Assembly (NCBI GenBank): GCA_021186555.1
Contig: JAJKFL010000005.1
Location: forward strand, 44,635,635-44,699,634
From: Reticulitermes speratus
Lineage: Eukaryota; Arthropoda; Insecta; Blattodea; Rhinotermitidae
Direction of reading: 5' to 3'
Length of the DNA stretch: 64,000 bases
Shown here: positions 9,526 to 21,000 of the stretch, one piece after another
Layout: every line of letters starts with the position of its first letter
How positions within the stretch are numbered: the stretch's first letter is position 1
Notes under the pieces: model-generated
Database searches by the model: none
What the model saw: the letters and a program-made list of their open reading frames with translations, nothing else
What the model was told of the DNA's origin: nothing
Program-made: the position numbers and the translations under genes

Positions 9526-10559
9526 CATGTTCTTCCAAAATGTCAGTAAATTTTTACCAGACTGTATGGTATGACAGTGCAGAAGACAGTTTCCATTGTA
9601 GTCACTGCCATGAGAAACTAAGTCTCTGGAGGATAGGTAGTCTGATCATTTTTGAGTCTTTTAATGGGATCAATTGTCTCATCTTGAATCAAGTATTAAT
9701 CACAATTAAATTTGGCCTTGCTGGAGGCCGAATGGCCCCACTGAGGCTTGGGGTGTGTGTGTGTGTGTTTTCAACCCATGCTGTGCACTGCGGAAAGTAA
9801 AATGTCAGAGAGTGCATTTGCTGATTCTCATTACACATTTGAGATAGGAAGAAACTTTGAAAACAATTAAGATCCCAAAGTGGACTAATGACAGTTCAAA
9901 ATCCTTTCTAGGAAGTGTGAACTCCCTAGGTGAATTATTTCCTTCCTCTGCTGTCCTATATGCCTAATTTTACCAGCAAATAGGAACAAAATTAATTTGC
10001 ATGTTACATGTTCCTATGGGCTCCAGTTACGTTGGAACTGAAGTGTGAAAAGATCTAAGGGCAAATGTTCATATTTATGTATGCGAACATTTCAGTTATC
10101 ACAAATCTGAAAATTTCCAATATTCTGCAGGAAAGCTTGATCAAATAACACTTCTTTCAAATATGAATTGCAGACATGAACCGGAAGGATACGCAGAAAT
10201 ATAAAAACAGCAATTCCTTTTTGCGGAGTTAGTTGAATTCTCCATTTATTACTGTCTTCCATAGTTGTTAATTTAAAAGAAACTTGCTGCTAAAAAAACT
10301 GCTATTCCTTGGATTATAAGATTAGCGGATTATAGCTCGCAGAATAAGCAAGATATTCATAACAGCAGGATCCACATTCTTTGGATGCATCTAGATTTTC
10401 TAGCGGTTGATCTCGTGTTTTAAATAATTATATTTTTTTTTTACTTGATGCAAAACCCAGAATAGCATACAACAATGACAACAATTTTCAAATTGTTTTC
10501 TGGGATGTAATGCAGTTTAGCCTGGTGAAAGGCTGGTTTTCAAATGCCACTGATGTTCC
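9526..10559. other. Intergenic, nothing recognised
   Basis: AT-rich sequence with a short GT microsatellite near 9753-9769. Near 10499 it has TCTGGGATGTAATGCAG, a possible end of the short palindromic family. No coding signal. Confidence 0.5.
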
Positions 10560-11525
10560 GTATTTTCAAATGTGGCGCATGATTACTGCTATGCCATTCA
10601 CGCACCCGTTGCGCGTATAAGCGTTTCTGCGCATCGGCTTAATATAATAAGTGGCCCATGTGCACAAATGCCACGGAAGTAATTTATTTTCAGTACGTGA
10701 TGAATAAAACAGCATCATCCACACCAGATGCAGGTATGCAAACTTTTGAGCCACGATGCGACGCAACTTTTGTAAAAAGCTATTGATCAGCACTAGCTAA
10801 ATAATACTTTACGGGTGGGGGTATGCAGAAATGCACTGGTTCGTAACGCAGGCTATATCAGTGACGGAATAGTATGCAGGTTGGATGATTTCCTTTTTTC
10901 CCTACTTTCACTCGAATGAGGTTCCGCACAAAAATTCGTAGCCTTATTGTGGTTTGGGAGGACGTTTACATTTTTCATATTAATGGTCATAATTAAGATA
11001 AGTGGTATCTCAACAAATTCCTGACCTGTTTCTATGTTGAATGTTACAGACGAAACTGATTTTTAAAATTGAAGGGCATCAATGATGGCGAGTTTTTAGA
11101 TCGGACTTTTGCTCTGAAACGCTCCGGTCAAAAACTTTAACAGAAAGCGCTTGTACAAAACCGCAAGCCGCAACAGAGATGAACGTACAATGTCGATTAT
11201 TAGAACGCGGTTTTGAGATAATGGAGTGGTTGGGAGGAATCGATTGCGAGTGGAAATTGTAATTACAGAATGGAAGTGACGCTGTAAATACTTGTAAAAG
11301 GGAAACTTCGTGTCTTTCAGCGAATACTTATTTTATTCGTGTATTTATACGAAGCCTTCCATTTTGGAGCATCTGAAAGGAAATGTATTACAATGTGCAG
11401 ACTCGGAGACTTCATTCTCTACTGCATTAGTGTCCTAAAAAGGGATGTCATTACGTGACGAAAGAAGTGTGATTGGTGGTAAAGGGGTTGGAGTCGGTAA
11501 CTCTGTTGGTGATTGTACGTAAGTG
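10560..11525 (+). promoter_or_regulatory. CpG-richer patch, candidate Gug promoter and first non-coding exon
   Basis: CG dinucleotides are clearly denser than in surrounding DNA (for example ACGCACCCGTTGCGCGTATA near 10600 and the 11100-11230 stretch). A perfect donor, GTAAGT, lies at 11519-11524, which could end an untranslated first exon spliced to the Gug start exon near 18041. No transcription evidence is visible, so this is inference. Confidence 0.3.
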
Positions 11526-13196
11526 ACATGAATTGTATAATTATTATGTAACGCAGTAGCATGATAGTGATGTGTTTTTAGTGGCAAGTTTTTAATTCAA
11601 AGACAAGGTTCGGCCACGTCGCCTTGGAGTAAAGTCGAAACTTCACGAGCCCCAATGAAGAATTGTTTTGTTTTGACGTACATGGTGTGGATCATTAACC
11701 TTTTAATTTCGTGAAATGGAATAGTTTATAGCACTGAAAGTAAATTGAACATACATGTGTGTGTGTAAAATGAAAATTGAAGACATCTCGTGATATTTAA
11801 TTTTCATTATGCGGCTAAGATGGCTTTGCAGGAGATCAAAATATAGTGTTCACAGACAAAGAAAAATTTTATTAGTTTAAGAAGTTAATTGTATGTGCAG
11901 ATGCGTGTAGGGACCCGAAATTGTTTATTGTGTATTTTAAACGTGTTCATATTGTGCTTTATATTTCTATTAGTTTCCTAGACAAATCGTGAAGCACGCA
12001 AGACGAGACAAGGCGACATCGAAAATCGCAGATGTGCATTTTTAACCACTTTTTTCCTTTGCATTCTTCATAGAAGTTGTCTGAGTACAAAAGGATATGT
12101 GGTTTCTGTAGTATGTATTATTGAATGAGCAAAAGGACCTAAAGTGAAGGAGACATATTGTCCAACAAAGCAGATTCATACAATTTTTTCGGTTATATTT
12201 TATTTATATACAGTTCCTTTTATTGCTACCCTGAGCACTGCAACTGTCACGGGATGTCTTGGCAGGTTTAGAGTTTCGTTGTGATAAAACTACTGTGCTC
12301 ATCAAAATGATAGGTGTATTTGTATTTGTATTCTAGTAGTTTGCTGGCCCCTGCAAAGGCTGAGTTTGATAGGGAATTGCTGATGTGCACCATTGAAGCA
12401 GGCGCAAAATACAGCAGAAGGCAGTATAGTTGATTTCACTCAGTACTTCTTTGCCCAAGGTTTGCAGTTAAAGCTTAAATTTTGTATATTCTTAAATTTT
12501 TGTATATGGCTTAGTGAAAATGGGAGCTATGCTTTAGTGCTTACTGGTTTCCATTTAACTTTGTTGCTGTTTATATGTGCTATTATTAAAATTATGAAAT
12601 ATGTTATTTGTGTTTTTCACGTGCATATAAGTTCAGTTGTACATCCATTATATGCAGGTTTAGTTAGTGTTGTATTTTGTTGAATGTCCAATGTCTGCCC
12701 AGTTCACAGTTTTAGAATGGGGTACAATTCTGCTGTTGTTTCAGTAACCAGGGTTGTTTATGTCTCCTTAAATTTATATCCTGATAAACATACACTTGAG
12801 AACCAAAGCAAACCTACAAGATTTAAATCTCTGACTTAGCAACAGAATCTTCTTTAACATCGCTGTGAGAACCTTAGATCTCAGAACAGTGCCTTTGTTC
12901 TGTTTCCAGACAAGACTTTTAGTAACAGCACTTCAAAAACAATAGGGCGCGTATGTTGGTGTCACTGTAGTCTCGTACATTGTATAGTCATATTTATTAG
13001 TTTACTTATATATGGTTTATTTTATTTAACAACTGTCTCTAATTGGTACATCCCATTGTGTTATAATGGGGCTATTTGCAAACACAACCAGGCAGAGAGT
13101 CAGCACAATAGTTATTTTACTTTCAATGTTTTACTTCTTTCTGTTTCAGCTGTATTTTAGCCATTTTCAGACAGTCCATTTCATAAAAAAACACCT
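11526..13196. other. Non-coding, probably Gug first intron or upstream DNA
   Basis: AT-rich, with no ORF resembling a known protein and no clear repeat boundary. Confidence 0.5.
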
Positions 13197-13395
13197 CTAG
13201 AAATTTATTTTGTATGTATAGGCAACAAGCAAATTTACTGCATTTGCAAATCCTGCTGCATCATCTTTGTTTTATTTTACATAAAATGTCATTTGTTTCA
13301 TAATTTTATCTGTGTCTGTTCAAATAAACACATTTTTCATAAACCATGCTCTGAAATTTAAATATCAACCCAGTCTTTTAAAGGTTAATGTTTTC
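13197..13395 (+). repeat. Dispersed repeat, copy 1 (partner at 21747)
   Basis: Shares AATTTATTTTGTATG, TCATAATTTTATCT and AAATTTAAATATC blocks in the same order with 21747-21940. Family not recognised. Confidence 0.6.
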
Positions 13396-13984
13396 ATAGT
13401 ATTAGTAAAGGGATCTATAAAACTATATTATTATGTAAATGCATGATTTGTTGCATATTAGATGGACATTAATTTTTATTGCTGTCATTACAAGAAGAGG
13501 AGAAAACTGTTGCACCTAACTACATGGAGCATCATCATCCTTGAAAAGCTGTAGTTACTCCACTAGTTCAGAATTTTTATGGAATCTGAATGTTCGTTAT
13601 CATATTCACAAGAGCCTGCCTCTGGTTACTGTTCCAAGCTGGATTAATTCAGTGTACACCCTTACACCCAATTTGAGATTTATTTTAATATTACCCACCT
13701 CAAGTCATGCCGTCACTTCAGGTTTTCTGACCGAAACTTTGAATTAACTTTTCATTTCACTTGTGTGTCCGCTAATAGCTTGTGATGATGAATACAAGTT
13801 ATGAAGCTCCTCATTGTGCAGTTTTCATGATCCTGCTGTTCATTTCTCCATCTTAAGTGGGTTATTCTCCTCAGCATCCTATATTCAAACATGCCCAGTC
13901 TGTGTCCTGGAGAAGTGTTTGTTGTGTTGTTAAACGATATACTGGACTTTAATATCCTGTATTTTCCTGAGCATTGAAGAATTC

Positions 13985-14215
13985 GTGTACAAAGGAGAGG
14001 TAGAAAATTGAAATTGAGCAATTAATGCTTCTGCATCTTATTTGGGAGGTTCCAGGTTCAAATCTCATTCTGGCAATGCTGCCTGAGGTTTTTTGTGGTT
14101 TTCCTCTGTCATTTCAGCCAAATGCCATGATAGTACCCCAGATTTGGCCATGACCATATTTTTCATTGCATCCTACCATTTGACACTGTGTAGCCTGAGG
14201 TACATATCATTAAGA
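13985..14215 (+). repeat. tRNA-derived SINE-like copy (family 1)
   Basis: Contains a polymerase III B-box-like GGTTCAAATCTC at about 14055, then GGTTTTTTGTGGTTTTCCTC, AAATGCCATGATAG and CATCCTACCATTTGA. The same order of blocks occurs on the minus strand at 21938-22165. Confidence 0.6.
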
Positions 14216-14301
14216 CATTAGAGTTTTTTTTGATTGAACAATTTATACCAACAAATGCACACAGACATATAATGTCAATAGTTTCTTTTATTAATAGCTT
14301 T

Positions 14302-14346
14302 CCCCAATACGTATTTCGGCGTGCTTACATCGCCATCTTCAGGGGG
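14302..14346 (-). ncRNA. Hammerhead-ribozyme-like motif, element D arm 1
   Basis: Minus strand: CCCC, CTGAAGA, T, GGCG...CGCC (4-bp stem II), GAAA, TACGTAT, T, GGGG. The core agrees with the hammerhead consensus apart from the inserted U after A9; stem I is CCCC/GGGG and stem III the self-complementary ATAC/GTAT. Confidence 0.7.
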
Positions 14347-14429
14347 TTGTTGAAGTTTTCTAACGTAGACCAATATTTATAAAATACATCGTAACAGTAA
14401 TATTGGTCTATGTTAGAAAACTTCAACGA

Positions 14430-14474
14430 CCCCCTGAAGATTACGATGTAAGCACGCCGAAATACGTATTGGGG
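14430..14474 (+). ncRNA. Hammerhead-ribozyme-like motif, element D arm 2
   Basis: CCCC 14430-14433, CTGAAGA 14434-14440, then TTACG where the other arms have TGGCG, so stem II with CGCC is broken. GAAATACGTATT, then GGGG 14471-14474. Predicted cleavage would fall after 14470. Confidence 0.6.
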
Positions 14475-14741
14475 AAAGCTATTAATGAAAGAAACTATTG
14501 ACATTATATGTCTGTGTGCATTTGTTGGTATAAATTGTTCACTTAAACAAAAATAAACGGTGAATGCAACGTAAAATGCAGTGTTGCTCAACAAGAAATT
14601 AGTCTACAACTTTCAACAACTTAAAGAGAAGATACATAAGACCAATGCATCCGTCTGGTTTAATAAGGTATGCAGGGCAGAACAGCTTGTAAGCTGTTAC
14701 GATGTATTTTATAAATATTGGTCTATGTTAGAAAACTTCGA

Positions 14742-14786
14742 CCCCCTGAAGATGGCGATGTAAGCACGCCGAAATACGTATTGGGG
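14742..14786 (+). ncRNA. Hammerhead-ribozyme-like motif, element D arm 3 (intact core)
   Basis: CCCC 14742-14745, CTGAAGA 14746-14752, extra T, GGCG 14754-14757, loop, CGCC 14767-14770, GAAA 14771-14774, TACGTAT, T 14782, GGGG 14783-14786. All core and stem positions are satisfied. Stem III has no loop of its own, so activity would need two copies pairing, a known mode for minimal hammerheads in Penelope-like elements. Confidence 0.7.
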
Positions 14787-15344
14787 AAAGCTATTAATAA
14801 AAGAAACTATTGACATTGTATGTCTGTGTGCATTTGTTGGTATAAATTGTTCAATTAAACAAAAATGCATGGTGAATGCAATGTAAAATTAGAGTTTTTG
14901 TTTGTAATTAGGTGTAATTGTACATTTTAATTACATCTGATTAACTCCATGGCACAGACTGCTTGAATAGTCATTGCTTTTTCAGCTGATCAACAGATGC
15001 CCTGCTTTTATGGGCACTCGAAGGTTCATAACCATCCAGCCATTTTACTTGAAGTAAAGTTGTGTCCTTACATTCAGTTTTATCTGCTATATTTGCATGT
15101 CAGGTTTTTATCTCTTTGTTGCTTCATGCATGTGTTAACTTTGTCACTTTGTGCTGATGTATAATATGCAGACAGTAGTTTTTGGCATGAGATGAAGCGT
15201 GTTTAGTTATATGAGTTTCATTTCTGCAATTATTGTCACTGCAGTCTTCAGATTGGAATATATTACTTGTTACAGTTCATTCTTTTTAGAACTCTAAAGG
15301 ATTCATGTTTCTTCTTGCAGACCTTGTTGTGGAGCTCAACAGTA

Positions 15345-15605
15345 TAATTACTACAGTTTACAAATTAGTATGTAATTGCCATCGACACAGCTGTTTATAC
15401 ATATTAATGTTAGATCTTTGGATTATATGGCGACATGTTTCGACCCACATTTATGTCATCTTCAGACCAATGTTTAGCATAAAATAAATTACAGTTGCAT
15501 GTGTAACATATGTTGATAGTTTGAGATCTCAATCCTTAAAATATGGCACATAAAAAACAGTTGCGTCGACAGCAATTACATATTAATTTGTAATACTGTA
15601 AAACA
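15345..15605. repeat. Fold-back element with hammerhead-like core (element E)
   Basis: Outer arms match in inverse orientation: CAAATTAGTATGTAATTGCC with CGACACAGCTGTTTA at 15360-15395 against ACAGTTGCGTCGACAGCAAT near 15555-15580. The loop region contains the core at 15427-15471 on the minus strand. Confidence 0.65.
15427..15471 (-). ncRNA. Hammerhead-ribozyme-like motif, element E
   Basis: Minus strand: TTGGT, CTGAAGA, T, GAC...GTC stem II, GAAA, CATGT, C, GCCA. Stem I pairs TGGT with GCCA (one G-U); cleavage triplet GTC. Core consensus kept apart from the extra U. Confidence 0.6.
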
Positions 15606-16094
15606 CGTTGGGATGTCTAAGATAAAGTTTACTGCAGTTTGTTTAAATAATGTTGTAAAATAACTGAAGAATCAGTTTCCTGTTGGCAAGTTGCATGTGT
15701 GTGCCTGTCACCTGCTTCAATTTAGGACACTGCTATTAGACAGCAAGTGACCAAAATTCATGAGTGACACAGCAGGGTACTGTTTTGGATTATAAAAGGA
15801 ATTCATGTAACGAAGGAACTAATTGTGCAGCATGTAAGTGAATTTATATAAAATTACAGATCTGATTGGGTTCTCTGAAGGCTTGCACAATAATCCCATT
15901 CCAAATTATCTGTACCAAAACAAATATCTGGCTTAACCCTCAGGTGCTGGCACAAGACCATAACAGACCACTAGACCTAAGACGTGGATGAAAGTGTAAT
16001 TGATTTTCATGAACCTACTTAAAAAACATTTCAAATTTTAGACCGGAAGACTAAATTTGTCAGACATACATGATTAAGAGTAATCATAATGCAA

Positions 16095-16827
16095 TATAAT
16101 TCCTTTAATCTGGCACCCACGGGAGTGGACAGGTGCCAGATTATCAAATATTCCGAATGAACAGACTGCCTATACTGACCAAAGTTCCTTATACTTGGGC
16201 TGCACAACTAATGAGAGGAATAGTCCATTTGTTTATCTCGTTTAGCTGCTGGTTCTGTAAGTTTCACAGTCAGCCCCCAGAGACTGTGCACTTGTCAGTT
16301 ATTTTCATTTCATCATAAAAAGATTTAGCTTTCCCAGTTATCACAGGGTCTTGTTCAGAACACATTGCTGTTAACCAAATATGCAACACCTTGTCCAATT
16401 GTGCAAGTTTAGGCTCTTTCAGTGTTGCTTGAAAAGGCCCTTTACACTTTCACTTGACGCCATAAACAATTGTAATTGGTTTTTCCATTTCTTTATGTCG
16501 TAGATAGTCGATGATCCAATATTGTGTGAAGCCATAACCTTTCTTCAGCTTTCGCCACTTTCAGGCCTCATAATTATTTCAAGTTTCAGAGTAATCAAAG
16601 TTACATATGTCCTCTTGCGAACAGTACCTTGTGTACTTATGTTTGGCTCCTTTTAAGTAATTAAAATAGCTCAGTGGGCTAAGTAAGGTCCAGATAATCC
16701 AAGATGAAGTCACAGAAGTAATACGTGCACCAGAAGTTACAGGTGGTCCATAACTACCTGTGTTGGGACTACTTTCCTCAAGTATCAAACTCTCTGGAAT
16801 GCTGGATTTAAAGGAATTCCACTGTAA
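16095..16827 (-). mobile_element. Tigger-like transposon remnant (copy 2)
   Basis: Left end TAATTCCTTTAATCTGGCAC, right end GGATTTAAAGGAATTCCACT: the same inverted termini as 8357-9020 but in reverse orientation. The minus strand holds degraded transposase sequence (the CACTTTCACTTGACGCCATA region and onward). No open frame of length remains. Confidence 0.75.
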
Positions 16828-17486
16828 TATTTTTAAACATCACCCTTGTGCAGAATAGACAAGTTTCAAAATTTCTGTAACAAGTAATAGAATGTTTTAA
16901 TTTAAACTACAAATAATTTTCTGTTGAACCTCACGAATTACACAGCAGTAGTCCTGTGTAAGTCTGAAGGCATACGTATGTTTATGCAAGAACATTGGCT
17001 ACAGATGCCTGTGGGAGAGGTAGCTTTGTGTATTGCTAGTATAGGATACCCACATCTTTTGAAGTTGTGGGGAGGTCAGGCTGATAGCTGAGGCTAACTC
17101 ATGATAACTTATGTGTAACACAAATCAGAATAGCACAGTTTTAGAGTATTAAATTGCTATATCTGGTGCAGGTGTGTTCTGACTTGTCAAAACTTGCCCT
17201 GACCAATGAAAATCTTCCATGGCCTGCCCAACTCTATCTTGACCTTGTGTAATTTGAGGTTTTTACAGTGTTATTGATTTTGTGCATTACTTAATTACAC
17301 GGTCACTTGTGAAGATTGTATAACATCACTGATAGAACAGTGAATGAGTGTGAAGCATTGGTGAAGCATTACTGATGGGGGGAAAACCAAAGTTCATGGA
17401 GAAAAATTTGTCCCACTACCACATTGTCCACCACAAATCCTGACTGGGCTGGGATTGAATCTGGATTTCCATGTTGTCATTGAAGA
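16828..17486. other. Non-coding, nothing recognised
   Basis: No ORF, RNA motif or repeat end is seen. Confidence 0.4.
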
Positions 17487-17577
17487 TTAAAGCCTTCTGG
17501 GAGATGACACCATATCAATTGATCGTTAGTTACCAGTGTTTCAAAGCAGCTTGCTGCCTCCATCTTCAAGGTAGTTC
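17487..17577. repeat. Short palindromic repeat, partial, with hammerhead-like minus strand
   Basis: Starts TTCTGGGAGATGACACCAT. The minus strand at 17530-17574 reads TACC, TTGAAGA, T, GGAGGCAGC...GCTGCTTT, GAAAC, A, CTGGTA: stem I TACC/GGTA and a long stem II, linking this short family to the hammerhead-like fold-back elements. Confidence 0.5.
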
Positions 17578-18052
17578 ACGAATGTTAAGTTGTGTGGAAG
17601 AACTTGTTGCATTATGTAGGGAGGGAGTGATTTTCATGATTGGCACAGGGGGGTAATGGTTTAGGCAATTGGCATAGGGAGCCAGTAGAAGTGGTGTTGT
17701 GGAGTGGGTGGAGCTATAGTTAGAGCACTCCAGAGGAAAAGACACGGAAAATGAGGCAGTGGAATAAAGGAGCCGAATGAAACTAAGAGTAAGGAGAGCC
17801 ATCTTTCTTCCTCCTTGCTTTCTTTAGGACTTTGTTGATTCTAGGATTTACTATCAAGTGATGAAGGTAACCCTTCATAATGGACTTCATTGAATCTGAT
17901 GGAGGGTTTATTTCTGAAGCATTTGCAGTTTCGTGCTTCACTGACAGGCATAGAGACTTCATGTTGCTCACAGTCTCTACTTTTCATTGACAGGAAGCCA
18001 CCAGCCTACAAATAATGGTCTTTAAGGCGAGCTAATTTAGGAATTACCTGCA

Positions 18053-18097
18053 ATGGCTTCCACACAAGGAGAGATTCGAGTAGGGCCATCACACCAG
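18053..18097 (+). CDS. Gug: Gug start exon (15 codons)
   Basis: ATG at 18053 opens [15 protein letters not shown], then donor GTAAGA at 18098. [13 protein letters not shown] is the RERE sequence immediately before ELM2. A possible acceptor (TTTAG) ends at 18040, leaving a 12-base leader; that TAG is in frame, so the ATG is the likely start unless an upstream coding exon splices here. Confidence 0.82.
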
Positions 18098-21000
18098 GTA
18101 AGAAGGGAGCAAACTTCTGTTGTTCTGAGTATAATAATGTGACCTGTGTTCTGCTTACAGTCTCTGTGTGTCCTCTCCACCCCCCACTAAATGATTTCTG
18201 AACCAGCTGGCAAATCCGATGACAGTTGGGATGGCATTGCAGGCTATGCCAGATGTGTACTTCATATACCTCTGTCATGAATAATAGAAACAAGTTGCCC
18301 CTAGAATCAGCCTCACTCTTGTGTTACTTGTACCCAGGCTCGCTTGCCAGACTATCGTCCAGATATGGCAGAACTGGTTCCTGATCCCGACCTGAACAAA
18401 GAACGGGAGGACTTGAGGTGGGTACCTGCCATGACACTGGACGGAGACCTTCTCATGTACCTACGGGCCGCACGCTCCATGGCGGCATTTGCCGGAATGT
18501 GTGATGGAGGCTCTCCAGATGATGGCTGTGTAGCTGCCAGCAGAGATGACACCACAATAAATGCCCTGGATGTTGTGAGTACCCATGTCTTTATTGCATA
18601 GGTATTACCTTAAAATCACAGTCTACTGAGATAAGATGTCATATTTTGTAGATAGGTGTCAGCACGCAGGAACTTAATGTCTCCATTGTCAGGGTAGAAG
18701 AAATGAGAAATGGTGGACCTTATAGCAAACTGCATGGAATCAAATCTCTAAAGATCATAAACATAGGTATACCATGAGTAACTTAAATCCCTTATGCTTT
18801 TCCTTTATTTTCTCTCTCTCCCTATTTTCAATTTTATATCGTATGCCCTGTTGTAAGGTTTTTGCCCACACCAAAGTGTTTCCATTTGTATTAGCTGAAT
18901 GTGTACCCTGTTGTAGGCCTTGATATTAGACTGAAGTGTTTCCAGCAAATTGGTGTGATTGCTCAGTTTCTGTGTTTATAATAGGTATGTACAGTTATCA
19001 GAATTTTTTGTCTACTGAACACAGCTTTCAAAGAGAAGTTTAATTGTTGAGTTAATATTTGTTGGTCATGGATTACACTACTGCAACAGAACCTTTGCTT
19101 CATCCACCTGGCTGAACATTGCATTTTTAGGTGCATTTGCATAATTGCAAAAAGTGACAACTCTCTGTGTGTCCGTCCACATGGAACAACTCGGCTCCAA
19201 CCAGACGAATTTTCATGAAATTTGACATTTGAGTATTTTTTCAAAATGTGTCTAGAAAATTCAAGTTTTGTTAAAATCTGACAAGAATAACGAGAACTTT
19301 ACATGAAGACTTCTGTACATTTATGATATCTTGCTGAGTTTTCTTAGTATGAGAAATGTTTCAGACAAAAGTTGTAGAGAAAATCAAAACACACATTTTG
19401 TGTTCAATAATTTTTCCACGAAGATTGTGCCATTTATGAGACAATGTGGAAAAATGTGGTACAGCCAGACAGGCCACATATTACAATATAATATGGTGCA
19501 TGCGCTTTGCATGTTGGATAACTAAGGCCACAGACACACATACAGGATATGTAATACTTATTGCTCTTCCACGCCAACAGTGGTTAGCGCCTCAATGTTA
19601 CATTTATGCTTATGTTGCTTTTCTTGTTTGAATGGTAATGCCATTACCCCTGCATTGGCATCTGGTTGTTAACCCTGTAGTGTCATGGGATTTAGTTCCA
19701 TTTTCCCATGCAATGAAGGTGAACTGAGAGAGTTAGTGACTGGTAAATTTAGCAGTAAGCAACAGTTATTCCAGAAATGGAAAATGTGTTCTAATGGGTA
19801 CTGACATCAGGATGGTGCTTGAGTGGGTAGTATTTCTGCTGTGTATTCCAGAGGTTCTGGATTTACATTTCAGTCTGGTGTGTGGCTGTTGTGGCAGCAG
19901 TTTTTTGTTCTTTTGTGAAGTCTAGAGGCAAATTCCAAGGTAGTACCTCAGTTTCAGCCAGAACAGCTTTCTTGCACTTTCTTGCCAGTTCTTTATTGAT
20001 CATGTCATTTAGTACTATATCATCCATGCTGTTGGTGGTGTCATTAACTAAACCACAAATAAATAAGTTGTGTGGTATGCTTTGTTTCAGCTTCATGATT
20101 CTGGCTATGACCCTGGCAAAGCCCTCCAGGCCCTGGTAAAGTGTCCAGTTCCTAAAGGCATTGAGAAAAAATGGACTGAAGAAGAGACGGTAAGGATTAT
20201 TTGTATTTCAAGAGCAACTTTTTGTTGTTGGTTCAGCCTGCGGTGGTAGTGTATTGAAATATAAGTGACACAAATCTGTTGCAGAAACGGTTTGTGAAAG
20301 GTCTTCGTCAGTTTGGGAAGAATTTCTTCAGAATCCGGAAGGACCTTTTACCACACAAAGATACGGTGAGTGAACATCTTGCTGGTAGGTGACCATTGTA
20401 GATCTTTGTTCCACTACCATGTTGTTACGAAACCTGCCCATACACTGTTGTGAAAACATCAGATATTCAGAAATAAGTGGCTAATTTTCTCAAAAAAAAA
20501 AAAGTTTAAATAGTGTCTTATTTTTATCAAGTTTTTATAAAGTAATTCTTTAAGTAGCTGGTAGTTTTTCATGATATTTTATGTGGATACTGAGTCACTG
20601 GAAATTACTCCACGTTCATGCTTTTTTAATTTCTTGCTGTCAGCAGTGCTAAAATTGCTGCCATGCAGACTTCTGAGGTAGGGGCAATTCTGATGTGAGG
20701 ATCTGATATCTCTTAAAAGTATGCTGCTGTTATTTGCACAAAACACTTAACAGTATAGTGGCATCCACATAGCATGTTGTCAGTGATGAAACCATTTGAG
20801 AGTATGTCTACGTATTTTAATTGCATGTCCTATCAGATACACCTAAATTATATTTGTGTTCCTGTCATGTTTCAGCATTTTGTCAACCCTTCTGGGACAT
20901 CCATCATGACACTCAGTATCAAGCTGTTGGGTTTAAAATATAGCATCAGTAAAATGTGTCATTATCCTGGGATATGTTTGTATTTTATAGATGACATATT

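Larger units (their letters stand above)
14221..14900. repeat. Fold-back element with three arms and three hammerhead-like cores (element D)
   Basis: Arm 1 (14221-14400) is in inverse orientation to arm 2 (14395-14560); arm 3 (14690-14880) repeats arm 2 directly. Shared sequence includes AAATGCACACAGACATATAA/its complement, AAGCTATTAAT and AATTGTTCA. Each arm holds a hammerhead-like core: 14302-14346 minus, 14430-14474 plus, 14742-14786 plus. The two plus cores are 312 bases apart, as in tandem ribozyme repeats. The arms are highly similar, so the element is fairly young. Confidence 0.85.
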
